Of a stretch of 38,023 bases of DNA, positions 8,165 through 18,458 are shown in pieces. The DNA comes from an uncultured Sphingobacteriaceae bacterium. Its GTDB lineage: Bacteria; Bacteroidota; Bacteroidia; Sphingobacteriales; Sphingobacteriaceae. Every line of letters begins with the position of its first letter. The first letter of the stretch is position 1. The stretch is from the NCBI GenBank assembly GCA_946887045.1, contig CAMPKC010000046.1:1-38023 (forward strand). The letters are read 5' to 3'. The translations under genes were made by a program, and so were the position numbers. A model generated the notes under the pieces. It did not search any database. It was not told the origin of the DNA and saw only the letters and a list, made by a program, of their open reading frames with translations.

Positions 8165-8581
8165 ATGAAAAAAGATATAAACGACAGACAAGACATTGAA
8201 TTGCTGGTAAATTCATTCTATGAAAAAGTTCAAGGGGATGAAAAGATCGGATACATATTTACTGATATCGCTAAAGTAAACTGGCAACACCATTTGCCGA
8301 AAATGTATGATTTTTGGGAAACAATCTTGTTTGGCCAAAAAGGGTTCAAAGGCAACCCGATGGAGGTACATTTCAAAATAAATAAAATCCACCCTCTTCT
8401 TCAGGAACATTTTGAAAGATGGAAAAGCCTTTTCAACGATACAATAGACGAACATTTTGAAGGTGAATTTGCACAACTTGCTAAAGGAAAGGCACAGTCA
8501 ATTGCAGATCTGATGCTTTTTAAAATGAATCCTCCTGCACAAACAATCATCCCGGTAAAAAACAATAAAACAAATCTTTAA
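8165..8581 (+). CDS. Group III truncated hemoglobin
   Basis: A 138-residue 2-over-2 globin. Alignment by eye with the Campylobacter Ctb type places the proximal haem-ligand HisF8 at His69 (GNPMEVHFKI). FWETILF forms helix E, and ERWKSLFNDTID forms G with the conserved Trp86. No glycine-rich group I/II motif is seen. Group III globins are linked to O2 binding, nitrosative stress and microaerobic respiration; the role here is inferred. It starts 21 bases after the retropepsin-like gene, so these genes may be one transcript. Confidence 0.92.
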   Translation: MKKDINDRQDIELLVNSFYEKVQGDEKIGYIFTDIAKVNWQHHLPKMYDFWETILFGQKGFKGNPMEVHFKINKIHPLLQEHFERWKSLFNDTIDEHFEGEFAQLAKGKAQSIADLMLFKMNPPAQTIIPVKNNKTNL

Positions 8582-8590
8582 TTTTTATAC

Positions 8591-8627
8591 TTTTAATTGA
8601 AAACCAAGACCTTAGGATCAATTAAAA
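8591..8627 (+). promoter_or_regulatory. Inverted repeat abutting the first paralog's start codon
   Basis: Perfect 10-bp arms (8591-8600 and 8618-8627, TTTTAATTGA and its complement) are separated by 17 bases. The second arm ends on the base before the ATG at 8628. It could be an operator or a weak mRNA hairpin over the ribosome-binding region. Function is inference. Confidence 0.4.
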
Positions 8628-9497
8628 ATGAAAGTTTTTACTATTCTCGTCCTCCTCTTTTTTATACAATTCCAAAGCATTGCCCAGAATATAACCGGAA
8701 AATGGCATGGCAAAATCACTCAAAAGGCCGGAGGGTTCAGTGAGCTTTATGATCTGGAATTAGATCTGTCCCACAAAAGAAAAATCTCCGGAGAATCTTA
8801 TGCTTTTATTCCAAACACACTTTCAGTAAAGATCGGCCTTAAGGGCTATATTGATGGCGACTCGATCCGGCTCTCCGAATCTTTATATGATATAAGGGAC
8901 GAATTTATGCCTGCTAGCTGGATTGCCTGTATTAAAAACCTTAACTTAAAATACTATAATCAGGGAGGGAACGAATTTTTAAAAGGTGTGTGGGACGGCA
9001 AGAGTAAAGATGACGACTCTCCATGTTTGCCGGGCGAAATAATTCTAAGCAAAAGTAAGCAGGCTTTGAATGAGTTCATTGCAAACGATGGATTTCAACG
9101 ACCTTATCTGGTTGATACCCTACCCTATTTCCCGGCCTTTACCCCAACATTTTTGTCGACTGAAATCAAAAACCTAAAAGAAGTTGAAGTCCATAACCGG
9201 CAAGTTGAGTTGCGGATAAGCGACTATATGAAGGTTGACAACGATATTATCACCATATATTTTAACAGGGAGGCGATTGCTACTAAAAGAACCATATCGA
9301 AAAAACAAATTCGTCTGACTGTTAGCATGGACAGAAACCGGGATTTGAACGAAATTATCCTTTTTGCAGAAAACCTGGGAAATATCCCACCGAATACCTC
9401 TCAACTTCTCATTATCGATGGGAATACCACGCACCGCCTTGTAATTGAATCTGATAAACAAAAAACTGCTGCTATCTATTTAAAATATAAGCCCTAA
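8628..9497 (+). CDS. Secreted protein of unknown function, tandem paralog 1 of 3
   Basis: A 289-residue protein with a signal peptide (residues 1-19, SIAQ). Two modules are visible. The N-terminal beta-rich part opens ITGKWHGKI and ends with two cysteines, in WIACIKNL and in SPCLPGEI. The C-terminal module (about 195-289) carries RISDYMKVDNDIITIYFN, NEIILFAENLGNIPPNT and a closing AAIYLKYKP. The same architecture recurs in the next two genes. The C-terminal module resembles a beta-sandwich I have seen in secreted Bacteroidota proteins, but I cannot name its family. Probably periplasmic or cell-surface. Function unknown. Confidence 0.8.
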   Translation: MKVFTILVLLFFIQFQSIAQNITGKWHGKITQKAGGFSELYDLELDLSHKRKISGESYAFIPNTLSVKIGLKGYIDGDSIRLSESLYDIRDEFMPASWIACIKNLNLKYYNQGGNEFLKGVWDGKSKDDDSPCLPGEIILSKSKQALNEFIANDGFQRPYLVDTLPYFPAFTPTFLSTEIKNLKEVEVHNRQVELRISDYMKVDNDIITIYFNREAIATKRTISKKQIRLTVSMDRNRDLNEIILFAENLGNIPPNTSQLLIIDGNTTHRLVIESDKQKTAAIYLKYKP

Positions 9498-9513
9498 TCT
9501 TTAGATCGATTGT

Positions 9514-10374
9514 ATGAAGAAAAGAATACTACTGCCGCTAAGTTTCTGTTTCCTCATTTCGCTTACAATCCCGTGTTTAGGGCAAACGAACCTGAAAGGA
9601 ATGTGGAACGGCTATATAACCACCGACGGATATGAGCATAAAGCCGGATATATCATAAATATTGAGGAACATAAAGATGGGATTATATCCGGGAAAGCAC
9701 TGCTTTACAAACCAAACTTATACTCGGAAGCCTACGGTTTACAGCAATTTATCGGAAAAATAGAAAAAAACATCATCACCATTAGTGATATACAAATATT
9801 AGACGAGCGCTTGCCAACGAACGATTTTTTTCTTTGCTTCAAATTAAGCCATTTAAATTACTCGAATGAAAGCGAACATGAATCGTTAAAAGGTAGCTGG
9901 AACAGCAGTATGGTTAGCTGCATGCCTGGAGCAATATATTTGTCCAGATACATTGAAAATGATCACCAACCGGTCCCGCCCTATGTATTACGTGCCCTTA
10001 AAGCAAAAGGTACAGAAGCAAGTTTTAAAAACACCGCACTATCAGCGCCAATAAGTATCAACATTAAAAAACCAATTATAGATATTGAACTGAGAGACTA
10101 TTTAAAAGTTGATAATGATACCGTAAGTATCTATCTTAACCGTCGGCTTATCTTGAACCGCATAAATGTCACCAAAAAGCCTTTTAAATTCACCATCAGA
10201 ATAAACAGAAATATTGCAGTTAATGAAATTATTCTTTACGCGAATAACCTTGGTACTATTCCGCCAAACACTTCCTTATTGAGTATTAATGATGGTCTTC
10301 AAAGGCATAAAATATTAATTGAATCAACGTTGCAAAAAAGCGTTGCATTGTACTTAAATTATAAACCGCAATGA
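9514..10374 (+). CDS. Secreted protein of unknown function, tandem paralog 2 of 3
   Basis: 286 residues with a signal peptide (to about residue 23, CLGQ). It shares the layout of its neighbours: LKGMWNGYI start, cysteines in LCFKLSHL and SCMPGAIYL, and the C-terminal module (LRDYLKVDNDTVSIYLN, NEIILYANNLGTIPPNT, YLNYKP). It looks closer to paralog 3 than to paralog 1 in the N-terminal half (GY followed by EEHKDGIISG versus KEHKGNVISG). It starts 16 bases after paralog 1, and its last four bases overlap the start of paralog 3 (ATGA), implying one operon with coupled translation. Confidence 0.8.
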   Translation: MKKRILLPLSFCFLISLTIPCLGQTNLKGMWNGYITTDGYEHKAGYIINIEEHKDGIISGKALLYKPNLYSEAYGLQQFIGKIEKNIITISDIQILDERLPTNDFFLCFKLSHLNYSNESEHESLKGSWNSSMVSCMPGAIYLSRYIENDHQPVPPYVLRALKAKGTEASFKNTALSAPISINIKKPIIDIELRDYLKVDNDTVSIYLNRRLILNRINVTKKPFKFTIRINRNIAVNEIILYANNLGTIPPNTSLLSINDGLQRHKILIESTLQKSVALYLNYKPQ

Positions 10375-11333
10375 ATAGAAAGCTAATATTGCTTTGCCTT
10401 TTGCTTTATTTGCCCTACCTGGTAAAGGCACAAGATTATACGGGAATTTGGCATGGATATATAACAGAATACAATTATGAGATTACCTCGGGATACGTTT
10501 TACAGGTTAAAGAACACAAAGGAAATGTAATTTCGGGAAGAGCCTATATCTACAGCAAACAGTATTTTTTATTCCAGGGTCTTCTTGATTTCATCGGTAC
10601 TATTGAAAAAGAGAATAGTAAAGTGACTGAACTAGTAATTGTAAAATCAGAAATGCCTACGAACAATGCGCTTCTGTGTATAAAATTCTTAAATCTGGCA
10701 TTTTCGAAGAAATTCAATAAAGAAACGCTGACTGGAAACTGGAACGGATACTCATCACATAATCAATGCCGGCCTGGGGAAGTTTATTTACAACGGTACT
10801 CATTTACTGATAGCACCCAGGCTGATCCCATTCCTGCTCCGATTGAGAAGATGATCAAGGAAGATATAAATCCAAAAATGACTTTTTTAAGTACAACTCT
10901 TACCCAGCCAATTATAATAAATGTTACTAAAAGCTTGCTGACATTGGAAATTGAGGATTACTTAAAGGAAGATAGCGATACTGTGTCTGTTTACTTTAAT
11001 CGTGTTCCTATTTTATCAAATTTGGCAATCAGGAAAAAAGCCTACAAAAAGACAGTGCGCCTGGATAAATTGTCGGGATTAAACGAAGTGGTAATTTATG
11101 CCGAAAACCTGGGCAAAATACCTCCTAATACTTGTGTACTCACCGTAAACGATGGCTTGACAAAACAAAAAGTAAATATCTTTTCTTCAAAGCAATCTAG
11201 TGCTGTTATTTATTTAAACTATACTCCAACGCCTCGAAAACAAATCCCTCCCTACGGATATAGATCTGATGAAGAAAATAAGTTTAATAACGAATTGCAA
11301 AAATCAAAAGCTGGTCCAACAAAACTTAAATAA
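10371..11333 (+). CDS. Secreted protein of unknown function, tandem paralog 3 of 3
   Basis: 320 residues with a signal peptide (LVKAQ cleavage region near residue 21). N-terminal module: YTGIWHGYI, VKEHKGNVISG, cysteines in LCIKFLNL and QCRPGEVYL. C-terminal module: IEDYLKEDSDTVSVYFN, NEVVIYAENLGKIPPNT, YLNYTP. It has an extra polar, lysine-rich tail of about 34 residues after the shared module, missing from paralogs 1 and 2. It overlaps paralog 2 by four bases and ends at a bidirectional terminator shared with gyrB. Confidence 0.8.
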   Translation: MNRKLILLCLLLYLPYLVKAQDYTGIWHGYITEYNYEITSGYVLQVKEHKGNVISGRAYIYSKQYFLFQGLLDFIGTIEKENSKVTELVIVKSEMPTNNALLCIKFLNLAFSKKFNKETLTGNWNGYSSHNQCRPGEVYLQRYSFTDSTQADPIPAPIEKMIKEDINPKMTFLSTTLTQPIIINVTKSLLTLEIEDYLKEDSDTVSVYFNRVPILSNLAIRKKAYKKTVRLDKLSGLNEVVIYAENLGKIPPNTCVLTVNDGLTKQKVNIFSSKQSSAVIYLNYTPTPRKQIPPYGYRSDEENKFNNELQKSKAGPTKLK

Positions 11334-11366
11334 AAAAAGGCTGATCAACAGATTCAGCCTCTTTAA
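11332..11366. terminator. Bidirectional terminator between paralog 3 and gyrB
   Basis: The stem 11338-11344 (AGGCTGA) pairs with 11354-11360 (TCAGCCT). An A-run precedes it and CTTT precedes another A-run, so both converging transcripts would have some U-rich 3' sequence. Confidence 0.7.
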
Positions 11367-11386
11367 AAAATTGGGTTTATAAAATA

Positions 11387-13351
<1,965 letters not shown>

Positions 13352-13370
13352 TTATTTTAAACAACAAATC

Positions 13371-13378
13371 CAAATTTA
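13371..13378 (-). promoter_or_regulatory. Putative gyrB -7 promoter box
   Basis: The minus strand reads TAAATTTG, an exact match to the Bacteroidota TAnnTTTG -7 element. It would give a leader of roughly 15-20 bases. No TTG -33 element stands at the usual distance. Confidence 0.5.
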
Positions 13379-13404
13379 ACCTTTTCAGACGAATTATTGG
13401 CATT

Positions 13405-13413
13405 TGTGGATAA
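13405..13413 (-). promoter_or_regulatory. Perfect DnaA-box sequence upstream of gyrB
   Basis: Read on the minus strand this is TTATCCACA, the consensus DnaA box. It lies just upstream of the gyrB -7 box. A degenerate partner (TGTGGAAAC on the plus strand) lies about 10 bases further. A single 9-mer match can occur by chance in a window of this size. Confidence 0.35.
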
Positions 13414-13512
13414 ATAGAAGCCCTGTGGAAACCTCCGTTTTAATAAAGAAAAACAATATCTAAAATTGGTGGTTTAAGTCCTTTTAAAATTATGATACTT
13501 ACCCTGAAAGTT

Positions 13513-13520
13513 TATCTTTG
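13513..13520 (+). promoter_or_regulatory. Putative -7 promoter box of the OmpH-like gene
   Basis: TATCTTTG matches TAnnTTTG exactly and lies 21 bases before ATG 13542. It also argues against the upstream in-frame TTG at 13518 as the start, since that codon lies inside the box. No clear -33 TTG. Confidence 0.55.
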
Positions 13521-13541
13521 CTCTTAAATTATAATCACAAA

Positions 13542-14129
13542 ATGAATAAAAATCTTTTCAAACTAACCGCAGGATTATTGACTGTAGCAAGTTTTATAGT
13601 TGCTTGTAATCAGGATGAGCCAAAAACCAGCCCGGCTACTAAAACGACAGCAGATAAGCCCGTTGAAGAAATAGTTTATGTTAACTCCGATTCTCTTTTG
13701 GAAAACTATACTTATTTTAAAGATATCCGTGCCAGAATGGAGTCTAAATCCAAAAAAGCTCAGGTTGATTTAACTGCAAAAGGAAATGCTTTCCAGAAAG
13801 AGGTAGCCGAATATCAGCAGGGCGCACAAACAATGAGTGCTGATGCTCGCGCAGCTACCGAACAACGTCTGGCTCGCAAGCAACAGGAACTTGCCACATT
13901 TAACCAAAATGCCAGTTCCGCTTTAGCGAACGAATCGGCAGCCGAGAATGAAAAACTTTATGAAAAAGTATCTGAATATTTAAAAGGATACGCCAAGAAA
14001 AAAGGCTATAAAATGGTTTTAACCTATTCAAAAGCTAACCCAACTGTCCTATTCGCAGACGAAAGTCTGGATGTAACGAAAGAAGTTGTTTCTGGCTTGA
14101 ATGCAGCTTATAAAACCGAAAAAAAATAA
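13542..14129 (+). CDS. OmpH/Skp-like periplasmic chaperone, lipoprotein form
   Basis: 195 residues. The N-terminus ends in a lipobox (FIVAC, acylated Cys22), so it is probably membrane-anchored on the periplasmic side. The rest follows the OmpH/Skp pattern: a beta strand (IVYVNSDSLLENY), a long Ala/Gln/Lys/Glu-rich coiled coil (about 60-150), then a return strand region (GYAKKKGYKMVLTYSKANP). Skp chaperones hold unfolded outer-membrane proteins; that role is inferred for this family member. ATG 13542 is preferred to TTG 13518 because of the promoter box. Confidence 0.87.
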   Translation: MNKNLFKLTAGLLTVASFIVACNQDEPKTSPATKTTADKPVEEIVYVNSDSLLENYTYFKDIRARMESKSKKAQVDLTAKGNAFQKEVAEYQQGAQTMSADARAATEQRLARKQQELATFNQNASSALANESAAENEKLYEKVSEYLKGYAKKKGYKMVLTYSKANPTVLFADESLDVTKEVVSGLNAAYKTEKK

Positions 14130-14148
14130 TTCAGGTTAAAAAATCTCT

Positions 14149-14178
14149 AAAACCTCAACAGGCTGTTGGGGTTTTATT
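14149..14178 (+). terminator. Intrinsic terminator after the OmpH-like gene
   Basis: An 11-bp stem (14149-14159 with 14165-14175, one G-U pair), a 5-base loop, and a T-rich 3' end. The guaD start at 14189 is only about 13 bases beyond, so some read-through or a downstream promoter is expected. Confidence 0.75.
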
Positions 14179-14188
14179 GTTTAAAGAT

Positions 14189-14674
14189 ATGGAAGCCGAA
14201 GATCTCCAACACTTAAAGTTCATGAAATTGGCGATAGCCCTCTCAAAGAAAAATATTAAAAAATCTTTGGGCGGTCCGTTTGGCGCTGTAATTGTCAGGA
14301 ATGGCGAAGTGATAGCAAGGAGTGTGAATAAAGTTACAGACACATTTGATCCTACAGCTCATGCAGAAATTTCGGCCATTCGAATTGCATCTAAAAAACT
14401 CAGGAACTTCGATTTAAGCGATTGCGTAATCTATTCAAGCTGCGAGCCCTGTCCCATGTGCCTGGGAGCAATCTATTGGTCGAGGATCTCTAAAATCTAT
14501 TACGCTAACACAAGATACGACGCAGCCGATTTAGGGTTCGATGATAAATTTATTTATGACGAACTTGATTTGCCGGCAGAAAAAAGAAAGCTGGCGGCTG
14601 TTCAGCTGTTAAGGAACCAGGCTTTGGAAGTATTCAAAGAATGGCAAAAATCGGGACTGAAAATCTTGTACTAG
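14189..14674 (+). CDS. guaD: Guanine deaminase (nucleoside deaminase family)
   Basis: Predicted to hydrolyse guanine to xanthine. 161 residues of the CDA fold. Zinc ligands are His58 (DPTAHAEI, with catalytic Glu60) and Cys88/Cys91 (CEPCPMC). What separates it from TadA is its match to the Bacillus GuaD type: GGPFGAVIV, LGAIYWSR, DAADLGFDDKFIYDEL and the tail LPAEKRKL, which helps form the domain-swapped dimer. The ATG at 14189 is chosen over an upstream TTG. Its TAG stop overlaps the LytTR gene's stop by four bases, tail to tail. TadA activity cannot be fully excluded. Confidence 0.85.
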   Translation: MEAEDLQHLKFMKLAIALSKKNIKKSLGGPFGAVIVRNGEVIARSVNKVTDTFDPTAHAEISAIRIASKKLRNFDLSDCVIYSSCEPCPMCLGAIYWSRISKIYYANTRYDAADLGFDDKFIYDELDLPAEKRKLAAVQLLRNQALEVFKEWQKSGLKILY

Positions 14675-15423
14675 CCTCGCTTTTTGCTTAAAAATCGTTC
14701 TAATAATGCCTCTCTTTTTGATTTCGAAACCGGCACTGTGCTTTTATCTTTCATCAGCAGATAACCTCCATCGCCTCTGATAAATGATTCTACATGCTCT
14801 AGATTAACCAGATGCGACTGATGAACACGGAAAAAGCCGAGTTCTCTGAGCATTGATTCGTAATCTCCCAAGGTCTGGGAAACAAGCATTTCCTTTTTTC
14901 CTGAAAGAAAAAAGCGTGTATAATTACTCTCCCCTTGGCACCTTAAAATCTCTTCTACGGGAATAAATTCTATCCTTCCCGAGCTTGCCAAAGCCAGTCG
15001 TCGCGGTTTACTACGACTGCTGTTATCTATTAAGTTCCTAAGGCGAAGGTTCTCGGCCTTTTGAGAAGCTTTTAGTCGGGCTTTATTGATGGCAACTTCA
15101 AGGTCGGCTTTATTTACAGGTTTAAGAAGATAATCCAGTGCCGAAAACTTGATAGCATTAAGTGCATAGCGATCAAAAGCGGTAACAAAAATTACTTCAA
15201 AATTAATCTCCGTTAAGCTTTCCAGAAATTCAAAGCCTGAACCGCCGGGCATCTGTATATCAAGAAATACCAGATCCGGCTTCAGGCTAATAATGATTTT
15301 GAAGCCCTCGATAGCACTCTGGGCAGTTCCTGCCACATGAATATCTGCAAAATTATCCACTATTAAATTCTTCAGATATTCCAGATTCTTTTTTTCGTCG
15401 TCAATTATTATAACTTTAATCAT
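14671..15423 (-). CDS. LytTR-family response regulator
   Basis: A transcription factor partner of the adjacent kinase. 250 residues counted from MIKVIIIDDE. The receiver domain has the acidic pair Asp8/Asp9, phospho-acceptor Asp55 (FLDIQMPG), the TAFDRYALNAIKF switch strand and the LKPV lysine. The LytTR DNA-binding domain (about 145-245) includes IEFIPVEEILRCQGESNYT and FFRVHQSHLVNLEHV. The frame can be extended by four codons to a TTG, which would overlap the kinase gene; ATG 15423 starts just after the kinase stop and is preferred. Targets unknown. Confidence 0.92.
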   Translation of the reverse strand: MIKVIIIDDEKKNLEYLKNLIVDNFADIHVAGTAQSAIEGFKIIISLKPDLVFLDIQMPGGSGFEFLESLTEINFEVIFVTAFDRYALNAIKFSALDYLLKPVNKADLEVAINKARLKASQKAENLRLRNLIDNSSRSKPRRLALASSGRIEFIPVEEILRCQGESNYTRFFLSGKKEMLVSQTLGDYESMLRELGFFRVHQSHLVNLEHVESFIRGDGGYLLMKDKSTVPVSKSKREALLERFLSKKRG

Positions 15424-15427
15424 CTTA

Positions 15428-18322
15428 TTAAACAAACGGAGGTATTTTTATCTGAACACATGAACCTGTTGAATAGGTGTGAGAGTTTGTAAATCTCAAC
15501 TCAAAATCTTCCCTGTAAATCAACTTTAGCTTCTCCCTCATTAATTTTATCCCCATACTTTTCTTCTTGGTAAGGCTTTCGGCAGCGTTAAAGCCGGGTC
15601 CGTTATCTTCAATTGTAAACAAAATTTGTGACTCAATTTCCTCAACACGAATGGTTAATCTTCCGTCGTCGCCCTTGCTGCTTATCCCGTGAACGATAGC
15701 GTTTTCTACATATGGCTGCAGAAACATAGCAGGGACGGTAGTAGTGTACACATCAATATTCGGGGAGATAACAACCTCGTATTGAAAAGAAAACCTTAAC
15801 TGCTCCAACAACATATATCTTTCTATAAACTCAATTTCTTCAGCAAGACTTACAGTGCCCGATTCGGAGTTATTAAGCACCGCCCGCATCATCACAGAAA
15901 GATTAGATAAATATTCTGCCGCGCTATCTTTCTTGCCTGAATTTATAAGGCACAAAATTGAGTTCATGGTATTGAATAAAAAATGCGGATTAAGTTGTGA
16001 ACGAATGGCTTTAAGTTCAATTTCAGCGATACGTTTTTTTTCCAGATCCTTTAACCTGATTCTCTTGAGCTGCCATTTAACAACCAGATAGGAACAAACC
16101 ACTGTTAATCCCACGACTACTAAAGCAGTTAATCCCCAGCGTTTAAGCTGAGGAGTTATTAGACTGATTTGACGATTTGAAAACTTTTTGAGTTCTGGCT
16201 GGAGGTATTCTTTTATGGCCAAACCTCGTTCACTCATCATATTCGTGGGTATTACATACGTCTTAAATATTGCACCCTTTTCATCTATCATGAAGAAAGT
16301 TTCCTGTAATCGATCCTCCTGGAGTTTCTCTTTAAACAAGATTAAATCAGAATCATTTTCCTGTGCTGTCCATATATGAATTCCTTTCGGAAATTTTTCA
16401 GCTTTTTTACGCCACATATCAGCTCTGTGCCCATCATACACGTACACGAAATCTATACCTGGGTAAAAAGAATGTAGTTTGTTTAATGAATCAATCATCG
16501 GTTCGAATATCTTTTCATTGCCCTGATACTCTGAAACAAAGTGTATCATTACCTTTTTGCCTCGTAAATCCTTTATTGAAACCTTCTTATTATTCAAATT
16601 GGTAGCGGTGAAATCAGGAAATATTTTTCCGGGTGCAAGACTTGCTTTAATTTCATAAAAAAACTTAATCACCCCTACACCTCCATCAGGATAGGTCTTT
16701 ATAAATTCTTCATACTTGGTATGGTAGATCAGGTCACTTTTTCCGAGACCCGATCCTTTCATCAATGCATTTCCTGTAGTGATATAGTGTGGAAAGCTAC
16801 CAAAGGCATAAGGAATATAATTCAGCTCAAAAATATCATTCTCATCAGAGTCGTTCCAAACAGTAAAACCATGTGAACCCCGGCCAAAACGCAGCAATAT
16901 TGCAAAATAATCATCAATAAATCTAACATATTCGCCATTTGAAATATACATAACGTCGGGATCATATAACATATCTCCAGTAATAAGCCCCGCAGCATTC
17001 TGAGCATCTAAACCTTGGTGTTTCACGTTTAAATACCTTAAATAATATGACGCTGCAGAATATTTGTAGCTCTTATAAAGTAAGGAGTAAAGTTTTGGAT
17101 TAATCTTTGACTGATCGGCATTCAGTTCATTATATGTTTTTGAAAGCATGTCTTTAACCGATCCTACAAAATGCGTCTGATCGCTTAAATCTTCCTGCGA
17201 ATAATTAAAGTCATGATTGAAAAAAGGATGCTCGCCGATGAATTTATTCAAATACCGATTTTCATCGGCAAGAGACCCGGAAAACCGCACTGGTGAATTA
17301 TTAGCTGGCATCACATGGATGGTTTCGCCTGGTTCTATATATACCCATGCTCCAGTTAAATGTTCTTTAATAATAGACGGCTTTTCGATAACGGGCTGTA
17401 AAATTCCTTTTCCCGGCACCATTTCTTTGAAGTTAAAGAAACTCTTGAGCATCAGTTTTTCCATAAAGTAAAACTTCCTCTTAGCGTCGTAATTAATATG
17501 GATAGTTGCAGTATCTGTGGATAGTTTTGAGAATGAAAAAATATGCTTTCTTCCTAATGGTGATAAATTGATTGTTCCGTCCAAATTTCCATTTCGAGAT
17601 ACAAACACTGTATCAGTTCTGGTTTTATGAACAAGCTTTAAGAAGGAATGCTTTGGCGATTTTTGGATGAAAGTTATGTACTGGATTGCTTTAAAGATCT
17701 GATTAATGTCAGATGTTTTCCCTGTTTGTAACCTTAGACTACCCGGCTTCCATGTACTCCTATTATTTGTCGGATAAAATAACTGAAGAATTTGATGGCG
17801 TTCGAATAATATACTCTTTACTTCTGACTTAAAATAATCATACTGAATGCTCCTCCCCTTTATTGATGAAGGCAGGCTTTCCCAAAGCATGTCGTGGAAC
17901 TTTAAAGACGCTTTATAATCCTGAGCATCCATAGCCAATTTTCCCTGCGTATTTATTGTTCCACCAAACTCGTATCCTATAAGTTTATTTCTGTAGTCTG
18001 ACTTGTTTAATGCCACAGGAAATTTAGAATCATATACTTCATACCCCAGAGAAGATTGTTTGTATTCGAGCAACCTGGTAATTTTTACTCTGCATTTAAA
18101 AAGTCTCTCATTTAATCGGTCGGATATACTCACCAGATACCAAACTCTACTTTGATAAGGGTACTGCGTCGGGTTAAAATACGCCGAAGAACCCGAAATG
18201 GCACATTCCATGCTATACCTCTCCCCTTTTTTAAATTTAAGGCCGTGCATACCAACGACTTGCGCATTTGAAACGCTTAATAAAACGAGCAATAGTAAGG
18301 AAAGGAAATACTGTTTAATCAT
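15428..18322 (-). CDS. LytS-type sensor histidine kinase with a thioredoxin-like periplasmic domain
   Basis: A 964-residue membrane kinase. Signal peptide 1-20 (VSNAQ). A large periplasmic region follows to about 560; its layout recalls the N-terminal parts of long TlpA-like secreted proteins. A thioredoxin/redoxin-like segment spans about 562-711 (LAPGKIFPDFTATNL, LRGKKVMIHFVSE, TFFMIDEKGAIFKTYV). The usual CxxC position reads SEYQGNE (near 600), so it cannot do thiol redox chemistry. One transmembrane helix lies at about 729-750. The His_kinase domain has His780 in LNPHFLFNTMNS, the ATPase N-box Asn874 (QPYVENAIVHG) and DNGPGFN. It lies four bases upstream of the LytTR gene. Signal unknown; the redoxin-like part is the likely input domain. 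Confidence 0.93.
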   Translation of the reverse strand: MIKQYFLSLLLLVLLSVSNAQVVGMHGLKFKKGERYSMECAISGSSAYFNPTQYPYQSRVWYLVSISDRLNERLFKCRVKITRLLEYKQSSLGYEVYDSKFPVALNKSDYRNKLIGYEFGGTINTQGKLAMDAQDYKASLKFHDMLWESLPSSIKGRSIQYDYFKSEVKSILFERHQILQLFYPTNNRSTWKPGSLRLQTGKTSDINQIFKAIQYITFIQKSPKHSFLKLVHKTRTDTVFVSRNGNLDGTINLSPLGRKHIFSFSKLSTDTATIHINYDAKRKFYFMEKLMLKSFFNFKEMVPGKGILQPVIEKPSIIKEHLTGAWVYIEPGETIHVMPANNSPVRFSGSLADENRYLNKFIGEHPFFNHDFNYSQEDLSDQTHFVGSVKDMLSKTYNELNADQSKINPKLYSLLYKSYKYSAASYYLRYLNVKHQGLDAQNAAGLITGDMLYDPDVMYISNGEYVRFIDDYFAILLRFGRGSHGFTVWNDSDENDIFELNYIPYAFGSFPHYITTGNALMKGSGLGKSDLIYHTKYEEFIKTYPDGGVGVIKFFYEIKASLAPGKIFPDFTATNLNNKKVSIKDLRGKKVMIHFVSEYQGNEKIFEPMIDSLNKLHSFYPGIDFVYVYDGHRADMWRKKAEKFPKGIHIWTAQENDSDLILFKEKLQEDRLQETFFMIDEKGAIFKTYVIPTNMMSERGLAIKEYLQPELKKFSNRQISLITPQLKRWGLTALVVVGLTVVCSYLVVKWQLKRIRLKDLEKKRIAEIELKAIRSQLNPHFLFNTMNSILCLINSGKKDSAAEYLSNLSVMMRAVLNNSESGTVSLAEEIEFIERYMLLEQLRFSFQYEVVISPNIDVYTTTVPAMFLQPYVENAIVHGISSKGDDGRLTIRVEEIESQILFTIEDNGPGFNAAESLTKKKSMGIKLMREKLKLIYREDFELRFTNSHTYSTGSCVQIKIPPFV

Positions 18323-18350
18323 GTTTGTTTTTGGCCATACTAATGCAGCG

Positions 18351-18362
18351 CCTTTATAAAGG
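18351..18362 (-). promoter_or_regulatory. 12-bp palindrome upstream of the kinase-regulator operon
   Basis: The perfect palindrome CCTTTATAAAGG lies about 30 bases before the kinase start. It is a candidate operator, perhaps for the encoded regulator, but LytTR sites are usually direct repeats, so this is only a suggestion. Confidence 0.35.
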
Positions 18363-18458
18363 TGGATATGAAATATGGAATTTACTTAGGCAAATGAGTA
18401 TAAGCCGCGAGATTTTGAGTAAAGGCTTCTTTTCATTGAGGCAACAATAATCAATATC

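Noticed and set aside
13518..13541. TTG start extending the OmpH-like protein by eight residues
   Set aside because: The codon lies within a TAnnTTTG promoter box, and the ATG at 13542 gives a standard lipoprotein signal.
15424..15435. TTG start extending the LytTR regulator into the kinase gene
   Set aside because: The receiver domain begins naturally at MIKVIIIDDE from ATG 15423.
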